Below are positions 21,188 to 31,598 of a stretch of DNA of 64,000 bases, piece by piece. The DNA lies in the NCBI RefSeq assembly GCF_019880635.1, contig NZ_JAINVX010000005.1:1-64000 (forward strand), in the 5' to 3' direction. This DNA comes from Hanstruepera marina (lineage in GTDB: Bacteria > Bacteroidota > Bacteroidia > Flavobacteriales > Flavobacteriaceae). The notes beneath the pieces were generated by a model. That model was not told where the DNA came from, ran no database searches, and saw only the letters and a list, made by a program, of their open reading frames with translations. How positions within the stretch are numbered: position 1 is the stretch's first letter; each line of letters starts with the position of its first letter. The position numbers were made by a program, and so were the translations under genes.

Positions 21188-23287
21188 TTAAGAAATTTGT
21201 AGCCCATTAGTAGTTTCTTGATTGGCATCTGGGTTTACAAATACCAATTTGCCTTCAGGTGTTTCGGTCATTAAAATCATACCTTGACTTTCCACACCTC
21301 TTAAAGCTCTTGGTGCTAAATTCACTAAAACGGTTACTTTTTTACCAACTACTTCTTCTGGCGTAAAGGTTTCTGCAATACCAGAAACAATAGTACGCAC
21401 ATCAATACCTGTATCAACTTTTAATACCAATAGCTTTTTAGTTTTTGGCATTTTTTCAGCTTCCAAAATAGTGCCTACACGAATATCAAGTTTGGTAAAA
21501 TCCTCAAATGTTATGGTATCCTTTTGTGGTTCAATTGTTTTGTTGGCTGCTTCGTTAGCTAGTTTACTAGCTTCTAATTTATCTAATTGCGCTTGAATGG
21601 TTTTATCTTCAATTTTGTTGAATAACAGTTCAGCTTTTCCTATTTGATGTCCTGCAGGAAGCAAAATATCTTTAGTTGAAATGTCTTCCCAAGAGTTCTC
21701 GATACAATTCTCCTTTGTCGAATCACTCGAACTGACGTTGTCATTCAGAGCAACGCGAAGAATCTTTTTCAATTTTTCTGAAGTAAACGGTAAAAACGGT
21801 TCGCTTAAGGTGGCCAATGCGGATGCTATTTGCAGTGCCACAAACATAATCGTTTTTGTACGAGCTTCGTCTTCTTTAATAACCTTCCATGGTTCTTCAT
21901 CAGCTAAATACTTATTACCCAATCGTGCTAAATTCATCAGTTCCTGACTAGCTTCACGAAAACGGTAACGTTCAATAGAACTAGCAATAACAGTAGGATA
22001 CGCTTTTACAGCAGCTAACGTTTCTTCGTCAATACTTGTATAATCTGAAGGTTCGGGAATAACACCATTGTAATATTTGTTGGTCAATACTACAACGCGA
22101 TTAATGAAGTTTCCAAAAATGGCAACCAATTCATTATTGTTTCGTGCTTGAAAATCCGCCCATGTAAAATCGTTGTCTTTAGTCTCTGGGGCATTGGCTG
22201 TTAATGCATAACGCAAGACATCTTGTTGACCAGGAAAATCTTCAAGATAATCTGGTAACCAAACGGCCCAGTTTTTTGAAGTGGATAATTTATTGCCTTC
22301 TAAATTTAAAAACTCGTTAGCAGGCACATTATCTGGTAAAATATATGAGCCTTCGGCTTTTAACATACTTGGAAAAATAATACAGTGAAACACAATATTA
22401 TCTTTCCCAATAAAATGCACCAATTTGGTGTCTTTGTCTTTCCAGTATGGTTCCCAATCTTTTCCTTCGTGTTCTGCCCATTCTTTGGTTGCAGAAATGT
22501 AACCAATTGGTGCATCAAACCAAACGTAAAGCACTTTGCCATCAGCGCCTTCAACTGGTACTGGAATTCCCCAATCTAAATCGCGTGTTACAGCTCTTGG
22601 ACGCAAACCGTCATCAATCCAAGATTTTACTTGTCCGTAAACGTTGGGTTTCCAATCTTTTTTATGGCCTTTTAAAATCCATTCTTTTAAAAAATCTTCG
22701 TGTTTGTCCAATGGTAAAAACCAATGTTTGGTTTGCTTTAAAGTAGGCGTGTTTCCCGTTATGGCCGATTTAGGATTGATTAAATCGGTTGCATTTAAGC
22801 TGGTTCCACAATTCTCGCATTGATCGCCATAGGCCTCTTCGTTCCCACATTTTGGGCAAGTTCCTGTTACAAACCTATCGGCTAAAAACTGATTGGCTTC
22901 TTCGTCGTATAATTGTTCCGTTACTTCTTCAATAAATTCACCTTTATTATAAAGCGTTTTAAAAAACTCTTGAGCTGTATTGTGATGAATTTTAGCAGAT
23001 GTTCTTGAGTAATTATCAAAGGTGATTCCAAAATCCTCAAACGATTTTTTAATTATAGCATGATATTTATCTACAATATCTTGAGGTGTTACACCTTCCT
23101 TTTTTGCTTTTATTGTAATAGGAACACCATGCTCGTCACTACCACACATAAATGCGACATCGTTTCCTGTTAAGCGTAAATAACGCGCATAAATATCGGC
23201 AGGCACATAAACACCTGCTAAATGCCCAATATGTATAGGGCCATTTGTATAAGGTAATGCAGCTGTAATGGTATATCGTTTTGACAT
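21188..23287 (-). CDS. metG: Methionyl-tRNA synthetase with C-terminal tRNA-binding domain
   Basis: 699 residues. HIGH motif in [10 protein letters not shown] (15-24), a zinc knuckle with two CxxC pairs ([18 protein letters not shown], near 144-161), the KMSKS loop as KLSTS (near 337), an alpha-helical anticodon domain, and a C-terminal EMAP-II/Trbp111-like domain ([16 protein letters not shown], about 595-699) for dimerisation and tRNA binding. An in-frame palindromic repeat at about residues 505-531 ([14 protein letters not shown]) interrupts the linker before [14 protein letters not shown]; it is unlike the rest of the protein and is listed separately. The catalytic core is intact. Confidence 0.95.
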   Translation of the reverse strand: MSKRYTITAALPYTNGPIHIGHLAGVYVPADIYARYLRLTGNDVAFMCGSDEHGVPITIKAKKEGVTPQDIVDKYHAIIKKSFEDFGITFDNYSRTSAKIHHNTAQEFFKTLYNKGEFIEEVTEQLYDEEANQFLADRFVTGTCPKCGNEEAYGDQCENCGTSLNATDLINPKSAITGNTPTLKQTKHWFLPLDKHEDFLKEWILKGHKKDWKPNVYGQVKSWIDDGLRPRAVTRDLDWGIPVPVEGADGKVLYVWFDAPIGYISATKEWAEHEGKDWEPYWKDKDTKLVHFIGKDNIVFHCIIFPSMLKAEGSYILPDNVPANEFLNLEGNKLSTSKNWAVWLPDYLEDFPGQQDVLRYALTANAPETKDNDFTWADFQARNNNELVAIFGNFINRVVVLTNKYYNGVIPEPSDYTSIDEETLAAVKAYPTVIASSIERYRFREASQELMNLARLGNKYLADEEPWKVIKEDEARTKTIMFVALQIASALATLSEPFLPFTSEKLKKILRVALNDNVSSSDSTKENCIENSWEDISTKDILLPAGHQIGKAELLFNKIEDKTIQAQLDKLEASKLANEAANKTIEPQKDTITFEDFTKLDIRVGTILEAEKMPKTKKLLVLKVDTGIDVRTIVSGIAETFTPEEVVGKKVTVLVNLAPRALRGVESQGMILMTETPEGKLVFVNPDANQETTNGLQIS
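21693..21772 (-). repeat. REP-like palindromic repeat inserted in frame in metG
   Basis: The plus strand reads GAGTTCTCGATACAATTC, then TCACTCGAACTGACGTTG and CATTCAGAGCAACGCGAAGA. These are the building blocks of short palindromic repeats I know from flavobacterial intergenic regions (GTTCTCGA / TCGAACT ends, and CATTCTGAG-CGAAGAATC). Here about 80 bases are translated and add roughly 25 residues to MetRS without breaking the frame. Confidence 0.6.
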
Positions 23288-23360
23288 GGTATTTTGATTT
23301 TACAAGCCACAAAAGTACGTAATTTAAGAGCGTTTCTGAAAAAAAATGTACATTTACAAT

Positions 23361-24377
23361 ATGTCAAAAATCACCATATTATTTAGCTTGTGTTGCCTTC
23401 TTTTTTTAGGAGAAAATAATCAATCGCAAGTGCATGAATCAAAAAAAATAAAACCGATAACTTTGATACAACCACCATATTTAAAAGCTGGCGATACAGT
23501 AGCTATTGTTGCGCCTTCGGGCATTTTAAAAAATAGGCAAAAAGAGGTTCAACAAGCTGTTGATTTATTAAAGAGTTGGGGTTTACATGCCATTGTTGGA
23601 GATCATGTGTTTAGTCAAGATAATCACTTTGCAGGTACAGATGCCCAACGCTGTGAAGATTTTCAAAAAGCTATGGATAACCCAACAGTTAGTGCTATTT
23701 GGTGTGCTAGAGGCGGCTATGGAACCGTTAGAATTTTGGATAAATTGGATTTTGCCACGTTTAAATTAAAACCTAAATGGCTTATAGGTTATAGCGATAT
23801 TACAGCCTTACATAATCAATTTCATAATGAAGGTTTTGAAAGTATACACGCCTTAATGTGTACCAGTTTAACAGATGATTTGAACGATATTTCAGAGTCT
23901 ATAGAAACTTTTAGAAAAGCGATTTTTGGAGAACCGTTGACATATACTTTAGAAGGTTCAAAGTATAATAGAGTTGGTACAGCATCGGGTGAATTGGTAG
24001 GGGGAAATTTAACGATGTTGCATACCATGTTGGGTTCAAAAACCAGTATCGATACCTCTGGAAAAATTCTATTTATTGAAGAGATAGGCGAGTATAAGTA
24101 TCATATAGATCGCATGTTGCAAAGCATGAAACGCGCAGGCTATTTTGATGAATGTGCAGGTGTTTTGGTTGGAGACATGAGTAAGCTTCGTAAAAACACA
24201 ACCCTTTGGGGAAGCTCAATAGAACAATTGATTTTAGATGCCTTATCTGAATACGATTTTCCTATTGCGTTTAATATGCCTGCTGGTCACGAAAAAGATA
24301 ATCGTGCTATGATTTTGGGACGAACGATTGAAATGAAAGTTGGTAAAGAGCAATCTACTGTGGTTTTCGAGGAGTAA
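23361..24377 (+). CDS. LD-carboxypeptidase (peptidase S66)
   Basis: 338 residues from ATG 23361 (an ATG at 23346 would add five). Residues about 1-20 look like a signal peptide, so the enzyme acts in the periplasm. S66 landmarks: AIVAPSG, WCARGGYGTVRIL, the GYSDIT segment expected to carry the nucleophilic Ser, FIEEIGEYKYHIDRML with the Glu, and MPAGHEKDN with the His. It cleaves the L,D-peptide bond of tetrapeptide stems in peptidoglycan recycling. Divergent from metG and followed by yraN. Confidence 0.88.
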   Translation: MSKITILFSLCCLLFLGENNQSQVHESKKIKPITLIQPPYLKAGDTVAIVAPSGILKNRQKEVQQAVDLLKSWGLHAIVGDHVFSQDNHFAGTDAQRCEDFQKAMDNPTVSAIWCARGGYGTVRILDKLDFATFKLKPKWLIGYSDITALHNQFHNEGFESIHALMCTSLTDDLNDISESIETFRKAIFGEPLTYTLEGSKYNRVGTASGELVGGNLTMLHTMLGSKTSIDTSGKILFIEEIGEYKYHIDRMLQSMKRAGYFDECAGVLVGDMSKLRKNTTLWGSSIEQLILDALSEYDFPIAFNMPAGHEKDNRAMILGRTIEMKVGKEQSTVVFEE

Positions 24378-24382
24378 ATAAG

Positions 24383-24406
24383 ATTCCCACTTTCGTGGGG
24401 AATGAG
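24383..24406. repeat. Short palindromic repeat before yraN
   Basis: ATTCCCAC-TTTC-GTGGGGAAT, a near-perfect hairpin with a one-base bulge, of the ATTCCCxC-TTTC-GxGGGAAT type common between flavobacterial genes. It ends at the first possible ATG of yraN, making the ATG at 24408 the likelier start. Confidence 0.5.
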
Positions 24407-24407
24407 T

Positions 24408-24767
24408 ATGGCACAACACAACGAACTTGGCAAAAAAGGAGAAAAGTTAGCTGTAGATTATCTTTTAGAAAACGGGTATGATATTGTTGAGCGAAATTAC
24501 CGATTTGATAAAGCTGAAGTTGATATTATTGCACAGCTGAATGACGTATTGGCCATTGTTGAGGTTAAAGCCAGATCAACAGCAGATTTTGGTGACCCGC
24601 AAGATTTTGTTAAGCCCAAGCAAATAAAAAATCTTGTTAAGGCAGTTGACGAATATGTTACCGTAAACGATTTAGATGTAGAGGTTCGTTTTGATATTAT
24701 TGCTATAACAAAAGTAGGCAAGGGCTACAACATTGAGCATCTAGAAAACGCCTTTTTCCATTTTTAG
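24408..24767 (+). CDS. yraN: YraN/UPF0102 family nuclease-fold protein
   Basis: 119 residues from ATG 24408 (an ATG at 24402 lies in the repeat). Restriction-endonuclease-like core: GKKGEKLAVDYLLENGY, EVDIIAQ (E-D), and IVEVKARS (ExK), the PD-(D/E)xK arrangement. YraN proteins are widespread and little characterised; a role in DNA recombination or repair is assumed from the fold. It overlaps the convergent thioredoxin-like gene by 4 bases. Confidence 0.9.
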   Translation: MAQHNELGKKGEKLAVDYLLENGYDIVERNYRFDKAEVDIIAQLNDVLAIVEVKARSTADFGDPQDFVKPKQIKNLVKAVDEYVTVNDLDVEVRFDIIAITKVGKGYNIEHLENAFFHF

Positions 24768-26050
24768 TTTTTTTCCAAAAACACCTTTAGCTCTTCAACA
24801 TCATCAGGTTTAGCCACTATGGTTTTGTCCTTGTCTAAAATAAAATAACTGGGAGTTCCTTGTATCCCATAATCCACCACAACCGGATTATCCCATTTTT
24901 CAAGTCCTAAAACATGAATAAATTCTGGGTAACTTTCTATTTCAGCCTTCCAGCTTTCAGCGTTATCTTCAATACCAAAAGCAACAACCTTAAAATTAGG
25001 ATAGCTTTCCATAAACGATTTTAAAATAGGTAGTTCATTTAAGCAATGCCCACAACTGCTACTCCAAAAAACCAGGACATAATTGTTGTGCGAATTTAAA
25101 TCGTATAGGGATTGTTTTGTAGTAATATTAAAATTAGGCGCTTGAACGCCAACAGCTGTTTTTTTATAGTCCATTAAGGTTTCTACAAGTAGCTCATTGT
25201 TTTGCTGTTTGGCAAGTTCCAATAAATAGGTGTCACTAATATAATGGGCAACTTCAGAAAAATCGTTTTGTATCATGTTTTGCCACAGTTCCTGTAAAAT
25301 GGTCAGTTTTATTATTTGGTTATTACCAATTGCTGTAACGGTTTCATCAATAGCTTTTTTGTAATAAGTTTCATTAGGAGGCATGGCAAAAACATAAGCT
25401 ACAATACGGTCTGTAATGTAATCTGAACTTTGAATCCATGTATTACTGAAATCTACATGGTCAAAATAATATGAAATAATATTTTGAGAATAGGTTTCAA
25501 CATCTTCAGCATTATTGGGTATATACAATCGGTTTGATGTGATAAAAGCATGTGCAATGGTTCCTTGCGATTGTGATTCGAAAGAATCTTGTATGCTTTT
25601 TAATTGCTGAAACAACTCTAAAAGTTGCGTTTCGTTTTGTTTGTTATTGCTGTAATACACACTAATGTCAGCATTTATTTTTGAGATGGCTTCAGAATAA
25701 GACGTCCAAAGTAAGTTGCTTTTAGATGATGAAAAACTCAATCCTTTTTCTAAATCAAATTGAAGTTCAACGTCTTCATTGCCTTCATAGAAAATTTCAA
25801 AATTATTGTCTTCTGGTGGTACGGCGTATACAATTTTATAAACACCTTTTTTTACTGAAGCGTCTAACGTAATTTCAAAACTGCCATCAGGGTTTACCTG
25901 TGCTTGGTTAATATAATTTACTGAAGTTGGTGTAGCTTGATATAAAAATGCATAAGTAAATTCACTTGCTGGTGAAAAAGCACCGCTTATTTTATGTTGA
26001 GCAATTATCAATGACGGCATTATACAGAAAATGTAAAACCATTTTTTCAT
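24764..26050 (-). CDS. Exported TlpA/ResA-like thioredoxin-fold protein
   Basis: 428 residues. Signal peptide MKKWFYIFCIMPSLIIAQ. Residues about 20-125 resemble the DUF4369-type N-terminal domain found before Bacteroidota thioredoxins. The middle is helical. Residues about 295-428 are a thioredoxin domain (VQAPNFNITT, VFWSSSCGHCLNEL with CGHC active site, cis-Pro in GTPSYFIL). Acts as a periplasmic thiol-disulfide oxidoreductase or reductant. Lies 35 bases after mfd. Confidence 0.88.
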   Translation of the reverse strand: MKKWFYIFCIMPSLIIAQHKISGAFSPASEFTYAFLYQATPTSVNYINQAQVNPDGSFEITLDASVKKGVYKIVYAVPPEDNNFEIFYEGNEDVELQFDLEKGLSFSSSKSNLLWTSYSEAISKINADISVYYSNNKQNETQLLELFQQLKSIQDSFESQSQGTIAHAFITSNRLYIPNNAEDVETYSQNIISYYFDHVDFSNTWIQSSDYITDRIVAYVFAMPPNETYYKKAIDETVTAIGNNQIIKLTILQELWQNMIQNDFSEVAHYISDTYLLELAKQQNNELLVETLMDYKKTAVGVQAPNFNITTKQSLYDLNSHNNYVLVFWSSSCGHCLNELPILKSFMESYPNFKVVAFGIEDNAESWKAEIESYPEFIHVLGLEKWDNPVVVDYGIQGTPSYFILDKDKTIVAKPDDVEELKVFLEKN

Positions 26051-26085
26051 ATCAAGATGTGTTGTTTTAAAACTGTTTTCAATAG

Positions 26086-29000
26086 CTATGCCAAAATTTG
26101 ATTTAAAGCCGATAAAGCTTGTTCTACATTTTTAATGTTTTCAAAAGTCAATAATAATCGTAAGCCTTGACGGGTTTGTTTTTCTTTCATCTTACAAGCC
26201 TGTGGGTGACTTTGAATAAACTGTAAAACTTTAGTGAAACCAATACTTTGATAAAAAGCACTTTGTTGATCTTTTATAAAATAGCCAACCAGTTTACCGT
26301 GTTTCATAACTACCTTTTCCAATCCAAGTTTAGTGGCAGCCCACTTTAAACGAACACTATTTAGTAGGTCTACAACCTGAACAGGTAATTCCCCAAAACG
26401 GTCTGTGAGTTCGGTTTCAAATTGCTCTAGATCTTCTTCTGTTTTTACATTGTTAAGTTGGGTGTACAAATTTAAACGTTCTGTAATGTTGTTTACATAA
26501 TCATCTGGGAACAACAATTCAAAATCAGAATCTATTGTAATATCCTTTACAAACTCTTTAGGTTTTCCATCATCTTGGTAAAGATCTTTGAATTCGTTTT
26601 CCTTCAATTCATCAATGGCTTCGTTAAGGATTTTTTGATAAGTGTCAAAACCTATTTCATTAATAAATCCACTTTGCTCTCCGCCTAATAAATCACCAGC
26701 GCCACGAATTTCCAAATCTTTCATAGCGATATTGAAGCCACTTCCCAATTCGGTAAATTGTTCCAACGCAGTAATACGTTTTCTAGCATCGTTGGTCATA
26801 GCTGAATATTCTGGTGTTATAAAATAACAAAAGGCTTTTTTGTTACTTCTACCTACGCGGCCACGCATTTGATGTAAATCGCTTAATCCAAAATTATTGG
26901 CATTATTAATAAAAATGGTATTGGCATTTGGTACATCTAATCCGCTTTCAACAATAGTTGTGCTTACTAATACGTCAAACCCACCATTGATAAATGAGAG
27001 CATAAGCTGTTCTAATTTTTTACCTTCCATTTGTCCGTGGCCTATACCTATTTTGGCATCGGGTACCAACCGCTGAATCATACCAGCAACTTCTTTTATA
27101 TTTTCAATACGGTTATGGATAAAGAAAATTTGACCACCGCGTTCAATTTCATAACTAATGGCATCGCGAATGGTTTCCTCATTAAATCGAATGACATGGC
27201 TTTCAATTGGATAACGATTTGGAGGAGGTGTTGTTATAACTGATAAATCTCGTGCCGCCATTAAACTAAATTGCAAGGTTCTTGGAATTGGCGTAGCTGT
27301 TAGTGTTAAAACATCTACATTTTCTTTTAAGGTTTTAAGCTTTTCCTTTACGGCAACACCAAATTTCTGTTCCTCATCAACAATCAGCAATCCTAAATCC
27401 TTAAACTTTACATTTTTGTTTACCAGCTGGTGTGTGCCAATAATAATATCAACACCGCCTTTTTCTAAACTTTCAAGGGTTTCGCGTTTTTCTTTTGCTG
27501 TTCTAAATCGGTTGAGGTAGTCTACAGTTACGGGGAAATCTTTTAGCCGTTCTTTAAACGTTCTGGAATGTTGATAAGCCAAAATTGTTGTGGGCACCAA
27601 TACGGCAACTTGTTTCCCGTTATCTACAGCTTTAAATGCAGCTCTAATGGCGACTTCGGTTTTTCCAAAGCCAACATCGCCACAAACTAAACGGTCCATT
27701 GGTCTGTCACTTTCCATATCAGCCTTAATATCAGCAGTAGACGTTATTTGGTCAGGCGTATCTTCATATAAAAATGAAGCTTCCAACTCATGCTGCATAT
27801 AGCTATCGGGTTTGTACTGATAGCCTTTTTCAAGTTTACGTTTGGCATATACTTTAATAAGATTAAAAGCAATTTCTTTAACCCGTGATTTGGTTTTTTG
27901 TTTTAGCGTTTTCCACGCTTTACTACCTAGCTTATAAACTTTTGGGGGCTTACCATCTTTACCGTTAAATTTGGTGATTTTATGTAGCGAATGAATACTT
28001 AAATAAAGGACATCGCGTTCACCGTATATAAGTTTAATGGCTTCTTGCTTTTTACCTTCGACATCAATTTTTTGAAGACCTCCAAATTTTCCGATACCAT
28101 GATCAATATGTGTGACGTAGTCACCTATTTCAAGATTGGTTAACTCTTTAAGCGTGATGGCTTGCTTTTTGGCATAACCATTTTTGAGATGAAATTTATG
28201 ATAGCGTTCAAATATTTGATGATCGGTATAGCAGGTTATTTTATTGTCATTATCAATAAATCCTTGGTATAATGATAGTACAATGGTTTTATAATGGACC
28301 TCTTCTTCTACATCTTCAAAAATATCATGAAATCGTTTGGCTTGTTGTTCGCTAACGCAAGCAATGTAATTGGTGTATCCTTTTGCGTGTTGGGAATTTA
28401 GGTTTTCAATCAGCAAATTAAATTGCTTATTAAATGCTGGTTGAGGTACTGTATTAAAACTTACTGTATTTGAATTAAAATAAGATGCTGTTCCAAACTC
28501 AACTAGGTTAAAGTCTAGTAACTGCTTTTTTAAGAGTTTGGAATCACAAAAAAGTTCGTTAGGTTCGGCATGTTTTATTTCGGTTGATAGGTTTTTGAAT
28601 GCTTCTTCTGCCTTGACAAAAAAATCGTCAATTCTCGAAAACAATATATCTGCATTTTTTGTAAAAACTACCGTTTTTTGAGCGATATATTTTAAAAAGC
28701 TTTGTCTGCTCTCTTCCAAAAACTTATTGGCCACGTTGGGGATAATGCTTATTTTTTTAATTTGATCGGTTGAAAGTTGTGTTTCTACATCAAATGTTCT
28801 AATACTGTCTACTTCATCACCAAAAAACTCAATGCGGTAGGGTTCATCATGTGAGAAGGAGAAGACATCAACAATACCACCACGAACAGAAAATTCACCT
28901 GGTTCGGTAACAAAATCGACTCGTTTAAATTTATATTCAAACAGTACTTCGTTTACAAAATCAATAGACAACTCATCATTAACCGAAATCTTTAAAGTGT

Positions 29001-29421
29001 TCTTTTCAAGTTCTCGTCTAGTAACCACTTTCTCAAATAAAGCGTCAGGATAGGTAATAATTACTGCAGGTTTTTTACGTGAGTTAATACGGTTTAAAAC
29101 TTCAGCCCGCAATAGGACATTGGCATTATCTGTTTCTTCAATTTGATAAGGCCTTCTATAGCTTCCAGGATAGAACAATACATCCTTGTCATTTAACAAT
29201 AACTCTAAATCATTTAAATAAAAAGCAGCTTCTTCTTTATCATTAAAAATTAACAAGAAGGGTTTGTCGGTTTGTTTAAAGGTTTCGCTTACTACCAAAG
29301 AAAACGATGATCCAACGAGTCCTTTAACATGTGTTTTGGAATGATTTTGGGTAATAGCAGTTTGCAGATTTTGCGTTTGCAAAGCCTGTGCATACCTTTG
29401 CGAGAGATAAGATTTACTCAA
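26086..29421 (-). CDS. mfd: Transcription-repair coupling factor
   Basis: 1111 residues. N-terminal UvrB-like module (about 1-330), RNA polymerase interaction domain (GDYVTHIDHGIGKFGGL, about 430-500), SF2 translocase with Walker A GDVGFGKTE (about 580), DEEQ box (IVDEEQKFG, near 680), motif VI region (QMRGRVGRSNK), and a C-terminal TRCF regulatory domain (about 950-1085). It removes stalled RNA polymerase and recruits UvrA. Length is normal. Divergent from the TerB-like gene. Confidence 0.96.
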   Translation of the reverse strand: MSKSYLSQRYAQALQTQNLQTAITQNHSKTHVKGLVGSSFSLVVSETFKQTDKPFLLIFNDKEEAAFYLNDLELLLNDKDVLFYPGSYRRPYQIEETDNANVLLRAEVLNRINSRKKPAVIITYPDALFEKVVTRRELEKNTLKISVNDELSIDFVNEVLFEYKFKRVDFVTEPGEFSVRGGIVDVFSFSHDEPYRIEFFGDEVDSIRTFDVETQLSTDQIKKISIIPNVANKFLEESRQSFLKYIAQKTVVFTKNADILFSRIDDFFVKAEEAFKNLSTEIKHAEPNELFCDSKLLKKQLLDFNLVEFGTASYFNSNTVSFNTVPQPAFNKQFNLLIENLNSQHAKGYTNYIACVSEQQAKRFHDIFEDVEEEVHYKTIVLSLYQGFIDNDNKITCYTDHQIFERYHKFHLKNGYAKKQAITLKELTNLEIGDYVTHIDHGIGKFGGLQKIDVEGKKQEAIKLIYGERDVLYLSIHSLHKITKFNGKDGKPPKVYKLGSKAWKTLKQKTKSRVKEIAFNLIKVYAKRKLEKGYQYKPDSYMQHELEASFLYEDTPDQITSTADIKADMESDRPMDRLVCGDVGFGKTEVAIRAAFKAVDNGKQVAVLVPTTILAYQHSRTFKERLKDFPVTVDYLNRFRTAKEKRETLESLEKGGVDIIIGTHQLVNKNVKFKDLGLLIVDEEQKFGVAVKEKLKTLKENVDVLTLTATPIPRTLQFSLMAARDLSVITTPPPNRYPIESHVIRFNEETIRDAISYEIERGGQIFFIHNRIENIKEVAGMIQRLVPDAKIGIGHGQMEGKKLEQLMLSFINGGFDVLVSTTIVESGLDVPNANTIFINNANNFGLSDLHQMRGRVGRSNKKAFCYFITPEYSAMTNDARKRITALEQFTELGSGFNIAMKDLEIRGAGDLLGGEQSGFINEIGFDTYQKILNEAIDELKENEFKDLYQDDGKPKEFVKDITIDSDFELLFPDDYVNNITERLNLYTQLNNVKTEEDLEQFETELTDRFGELPVQVVDLLNSVRLKWAATKLGLEKVVMKHGKLVGYFIKDQQSAFYQSIGFTKVLQFIQSHPQACKMKEKQTRQGLRLLLTFENIKNVEQALSALNQILA

Positions 29422-29465
29422 GACAATTTATTTTGTGCAAATATAAAATTTTGTTTAACAGTTTA

Positions 29466-29496
29466 TTGATTAAAACTATTATTAAAATTATCTTTG
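29466..29496 (+). promoter_or_regulatory. Consensus Bacteroidota promoter of the TerB-like gene
   Basis: TTG (29466-29468), 20 bases, TATCTTTG (29489-29496), an exact match to TAnnTTTG. The start codon is at 29519. Confidence 0.75.
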
Positions 29497-29518
29497 CATC
29501 ACTTTAAAACAAGAATAT

Positions 29519-29950
29519 ATGTCATTTTTAGATTTATTTGATAGCGGATTTAAAAAACGCAACGAAGACCATTTTGCTGCCATAGTTAGAGTAGCTATGG
29601 ATGACGGTATAATTACTGATGAAGAGAAAGCATTTTTAGACCGATTGGCTCATAAATTAAATGTTAGTGAGAGTGAGTATAAAGCCATACTTAAAGACTA
29701 TAAATCGCACCCTATAAATCCACCAACCTCATACGATAGACGTTTAGAACGTTTGTATGATTTAGCTAGAATGGTTCATGTTGACCACATTAAAGGCGAT
29801 CATGAAGAGTTGGTTTTAAGAAAAATAGCTGTTGGATTAGGTTTTTCACCCGACAATGTGAAATATGTTGTAGATAAGGCCTTGACATTAGTTGGCAATG
29901 GTGTGGATTTAGACACTTTTGTAGAAGAAATAAAAAATATGAACAGATAG
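29519..29950 (+). CDS. TerB-like tellurite-resistance domain protein
   Basis: 143 residues, all helical, with the TerB pattern of paired acidic motifs: VAMDDGIITDEEKAFL (about 24-39) and the second half-repeat DHIKGDHEELVLRKIAVGLG. TerB-type domains are cytoplasmic or membrane-associated stress proteins thought to bind metal. No tellurite operon neighbours are present, so the role here is unknown. Own promoter and terminator. Confidence 0.85.
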   Translation: MSFLDLFDSGFKKRNEDHFAAIVRVAMDDGIITDEEKAFLDRLAHKLNVSESEYKAILKDYKSHPINPPTSYDRRLERLYDLARMVHVDHIKGDHEELVLRKIAVGLGFSPDNVKYVVDKALTLVGNGVDLDTFVEEIKNMNR

Positions 29951-29971
29951 TAATTCTGTACATTAAGAAAA

Positions 29972-29999
29972 AAGCGAACTTTTTAAGTTCGCTTTTTTT
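29972..29999. terminator. Bidirectional terminator between terB-like gene and fbp
   Basis: AAGCGAACTT (29972-29981) and AAGTTCGCTT (29985-29994), with A-run before and T-run after. Its end overlaps the fbp stop codon. Confidence 0.9.
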
Positions 30000-31005
30000 A
30001 TTCTGCTAAACGCATAAATTCTTCAGCTTTTTCTACCATGTTTTTACTGCCGCAAATAAAAGGAACGCGTTGGTGCAATTCTGTTGGTTCAATATCTAAA
30101 ATACGGGTAAAACCATCGCTTGCTTTTCCATTGGCTTGTTCTGCAAGAAATGCCATAGGGTTACATTCGTAAAGCAATCGTAATTTCCCATTTGAATTTT
30201 TTGAGCTTTTAGGATATAAATATATACCACCTTTTATCATGTTCCTGTGAAAGTCTGATACCAACGAACCGATGTATCTTGACGTGTAAGGCCTATCACC
30301 TTCCTCCATCTGACAGTATTTAATATAATTCTTTATACCTTGAGGGAAGTGGATATAATTCCCTTCGTTTACAGAATAAATCTTGCCGTTTTCTGGAAAT
30401 TGCATGTCCGGATGAGATAAGTAAAACGTACCAATTGCAGGATTAAGCGTAAACCCATTAACACCAGCTCCAGTTGTATAAACCAACATGGTTGATGTAC
30501 CATAGACTACATAGCCTGCTGCCACTTGTTGATTTCCTTTTTGAAGAAAATCTTCAAGGGTAACCGGAGTTCCAACAGGAGTAACACGACGATAAACCGA
30601 AAATATCGTACCTACTGAAACATTAACATCAATGTTTGAAGAACCATCTAAAGGATCAATTAAAACAACATATTTATTATTGTTGTTTTCATCTTGACTA
30701 TTTATGGAAATAAAATCGTCTTCTTCCTCACTTGCTATACCGCAAACAATATTTCTGTTGGTAAGTGTTTGAATAAACTTCTCATTGGCATAAACATCAA
30801 GCTTTTGTTGATCTTCCCCTTGAATATTGGTGTCTCCAGCAGCGCCAATTATATCAACTAATCCGGCTTTGTTTACTTCATGGTTAACTACTTTTGCAGC
30901 TAATCGTATAGAGTTTATAAGTCTTGATAATTCACCTGAAGTGTATTTAAAAGAAGATTGGTTTTCAATAATAAATTCACCTAAAGTTTGATTTTTTTGA
31001 GACAT
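29998..31005 (-). CDS. fbp: Fructose-1,6-bisphosphatase, class I
   Basis: 335 residues. Metal-site motif [12 protein letters not shown] (near 116-127) with upstream EE (ASEEEDD), and substrate-binding KGGIYLYP (near 255). Hydrolyses fructose 1,6-bisphosphate to fructose 6-phosphate in gluconeogenesis. With ppc in the same window this supports growth on non-sugar carbon. Divergent from the GNAT gene. Confidence 0.96.
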   Translation of the reverse strand: MSQKNQTLGEFIIENQSSFKYTSGELSRLINSIRLAAKVVNHEVNKAGLVDIIGAAGDTNIQGEDQQKLDVYANEKFIQTLTNRNIVCGIASEEEDDFISINSQDENNNNKYVVLIDPLDGSSNIDVNVSVGTIFSVYRRVTPVGTPVTLEDFLQKGNQQVAAGYVVYGTSTMLVYTTGAGVNGFTLNPAIGTFYLSHPDMQFPENGKIYSVNEGNYIHFPQGIKNYIKYCQMEEGDRPYTSRYIGSLVSDFHRNMIKGGIYLYPKSSKNSNGKLRLLYECNPMAFLAEQANGKASDGFTRILDIEPTELHQRVPFICGSKNMVEKAEEFMRLAE

Positions 31006-31118
31006 AAATCTGCTGGATGTTGTTGTTTGTACAAATATCGGATTTTTTAATAAACTACAACGTTTTCGCGAAATATTAATCGGTTAGAATAAACTATATT
31101 TGAAGGCAAATTCAGTTT

Positions 31119-31598
31119 ATGGATATTAAAATAAGACAAGCTACTATTGAAGATATGTCTTCGGTTTTAAAACTGATAAAACAACTTGCTGTTTTTGAGA
31201 AAGAACCAGAAGCCGTGGAAGTTACTTTAGAAAATTTAAAACAGGATGGTTTTGGTGAAAATCCAGCTTTTAAATGTTTTGTTGCTGAAGTAGGAGAGGA
31301 TGTGGTTGGAATTGCATTGGTGTATCAGCGCTATTCAACTTGGAAAGGTAAAGCTTTACATTTAGAAGATTTGATTGTAGATGAAGCCATGAGAGGAAGA
31401 GGCATAGGAACTTTATTGCTAGATGAAGTTGTAAAATATGGCCACAGTTTAGGCGTAAAACGAATAAGTTGGGAAGTTCTTGATTGGAACGAACCAGCCA
31501 TAACATTTTATGAACAAAAAGGAGCAACCATATTACGAGATTGGGATGTGGTTCAACTAGACGAGCAAGGAATACAAAACTATTTATTAAAAGTGTAA
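31119..31598 (+). CDS. GNAT-family N-acetyltransferase
   Basis: 159 residues with the GNAT acetyl-CoA signature RGRGIGTLLLDEV (about 90-102) preceded by the HLEDLIVDEAMRG strand. The sequence resembles diamine (spermidine/spermine-type) acetyltransferases (SWEVLDWNEPAITFYEQKGA). First gene of a tight operon; its stop codon overlaps the aspartate kinase start (TAATG). Cytoplasmic; exact substrate unknown. Confidence 0.88.
   Translation: MDIKIRQATIEDMSSVLKLIKQLAVFEKEPEAVEVTLENLKQDGFGENPAFKCFVAEVGEDVVGIALVYQRYSTWKGKALHLEDLIVDEAMRGRGIGTLLLDEVVKYGHSLGVKRISWEVLDWNEPAITFYEQKGATILRDWDVVQLDEQGIQNYLLKV

Noticed and set aside
31541-31597. N-terminal extension of aspartate kinase inside the GNAT gene
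   Set aside because: The kinase fold starts at MRVFKFGG, whose ATG overlaps the GNAT stop codon, a normal operon junction.
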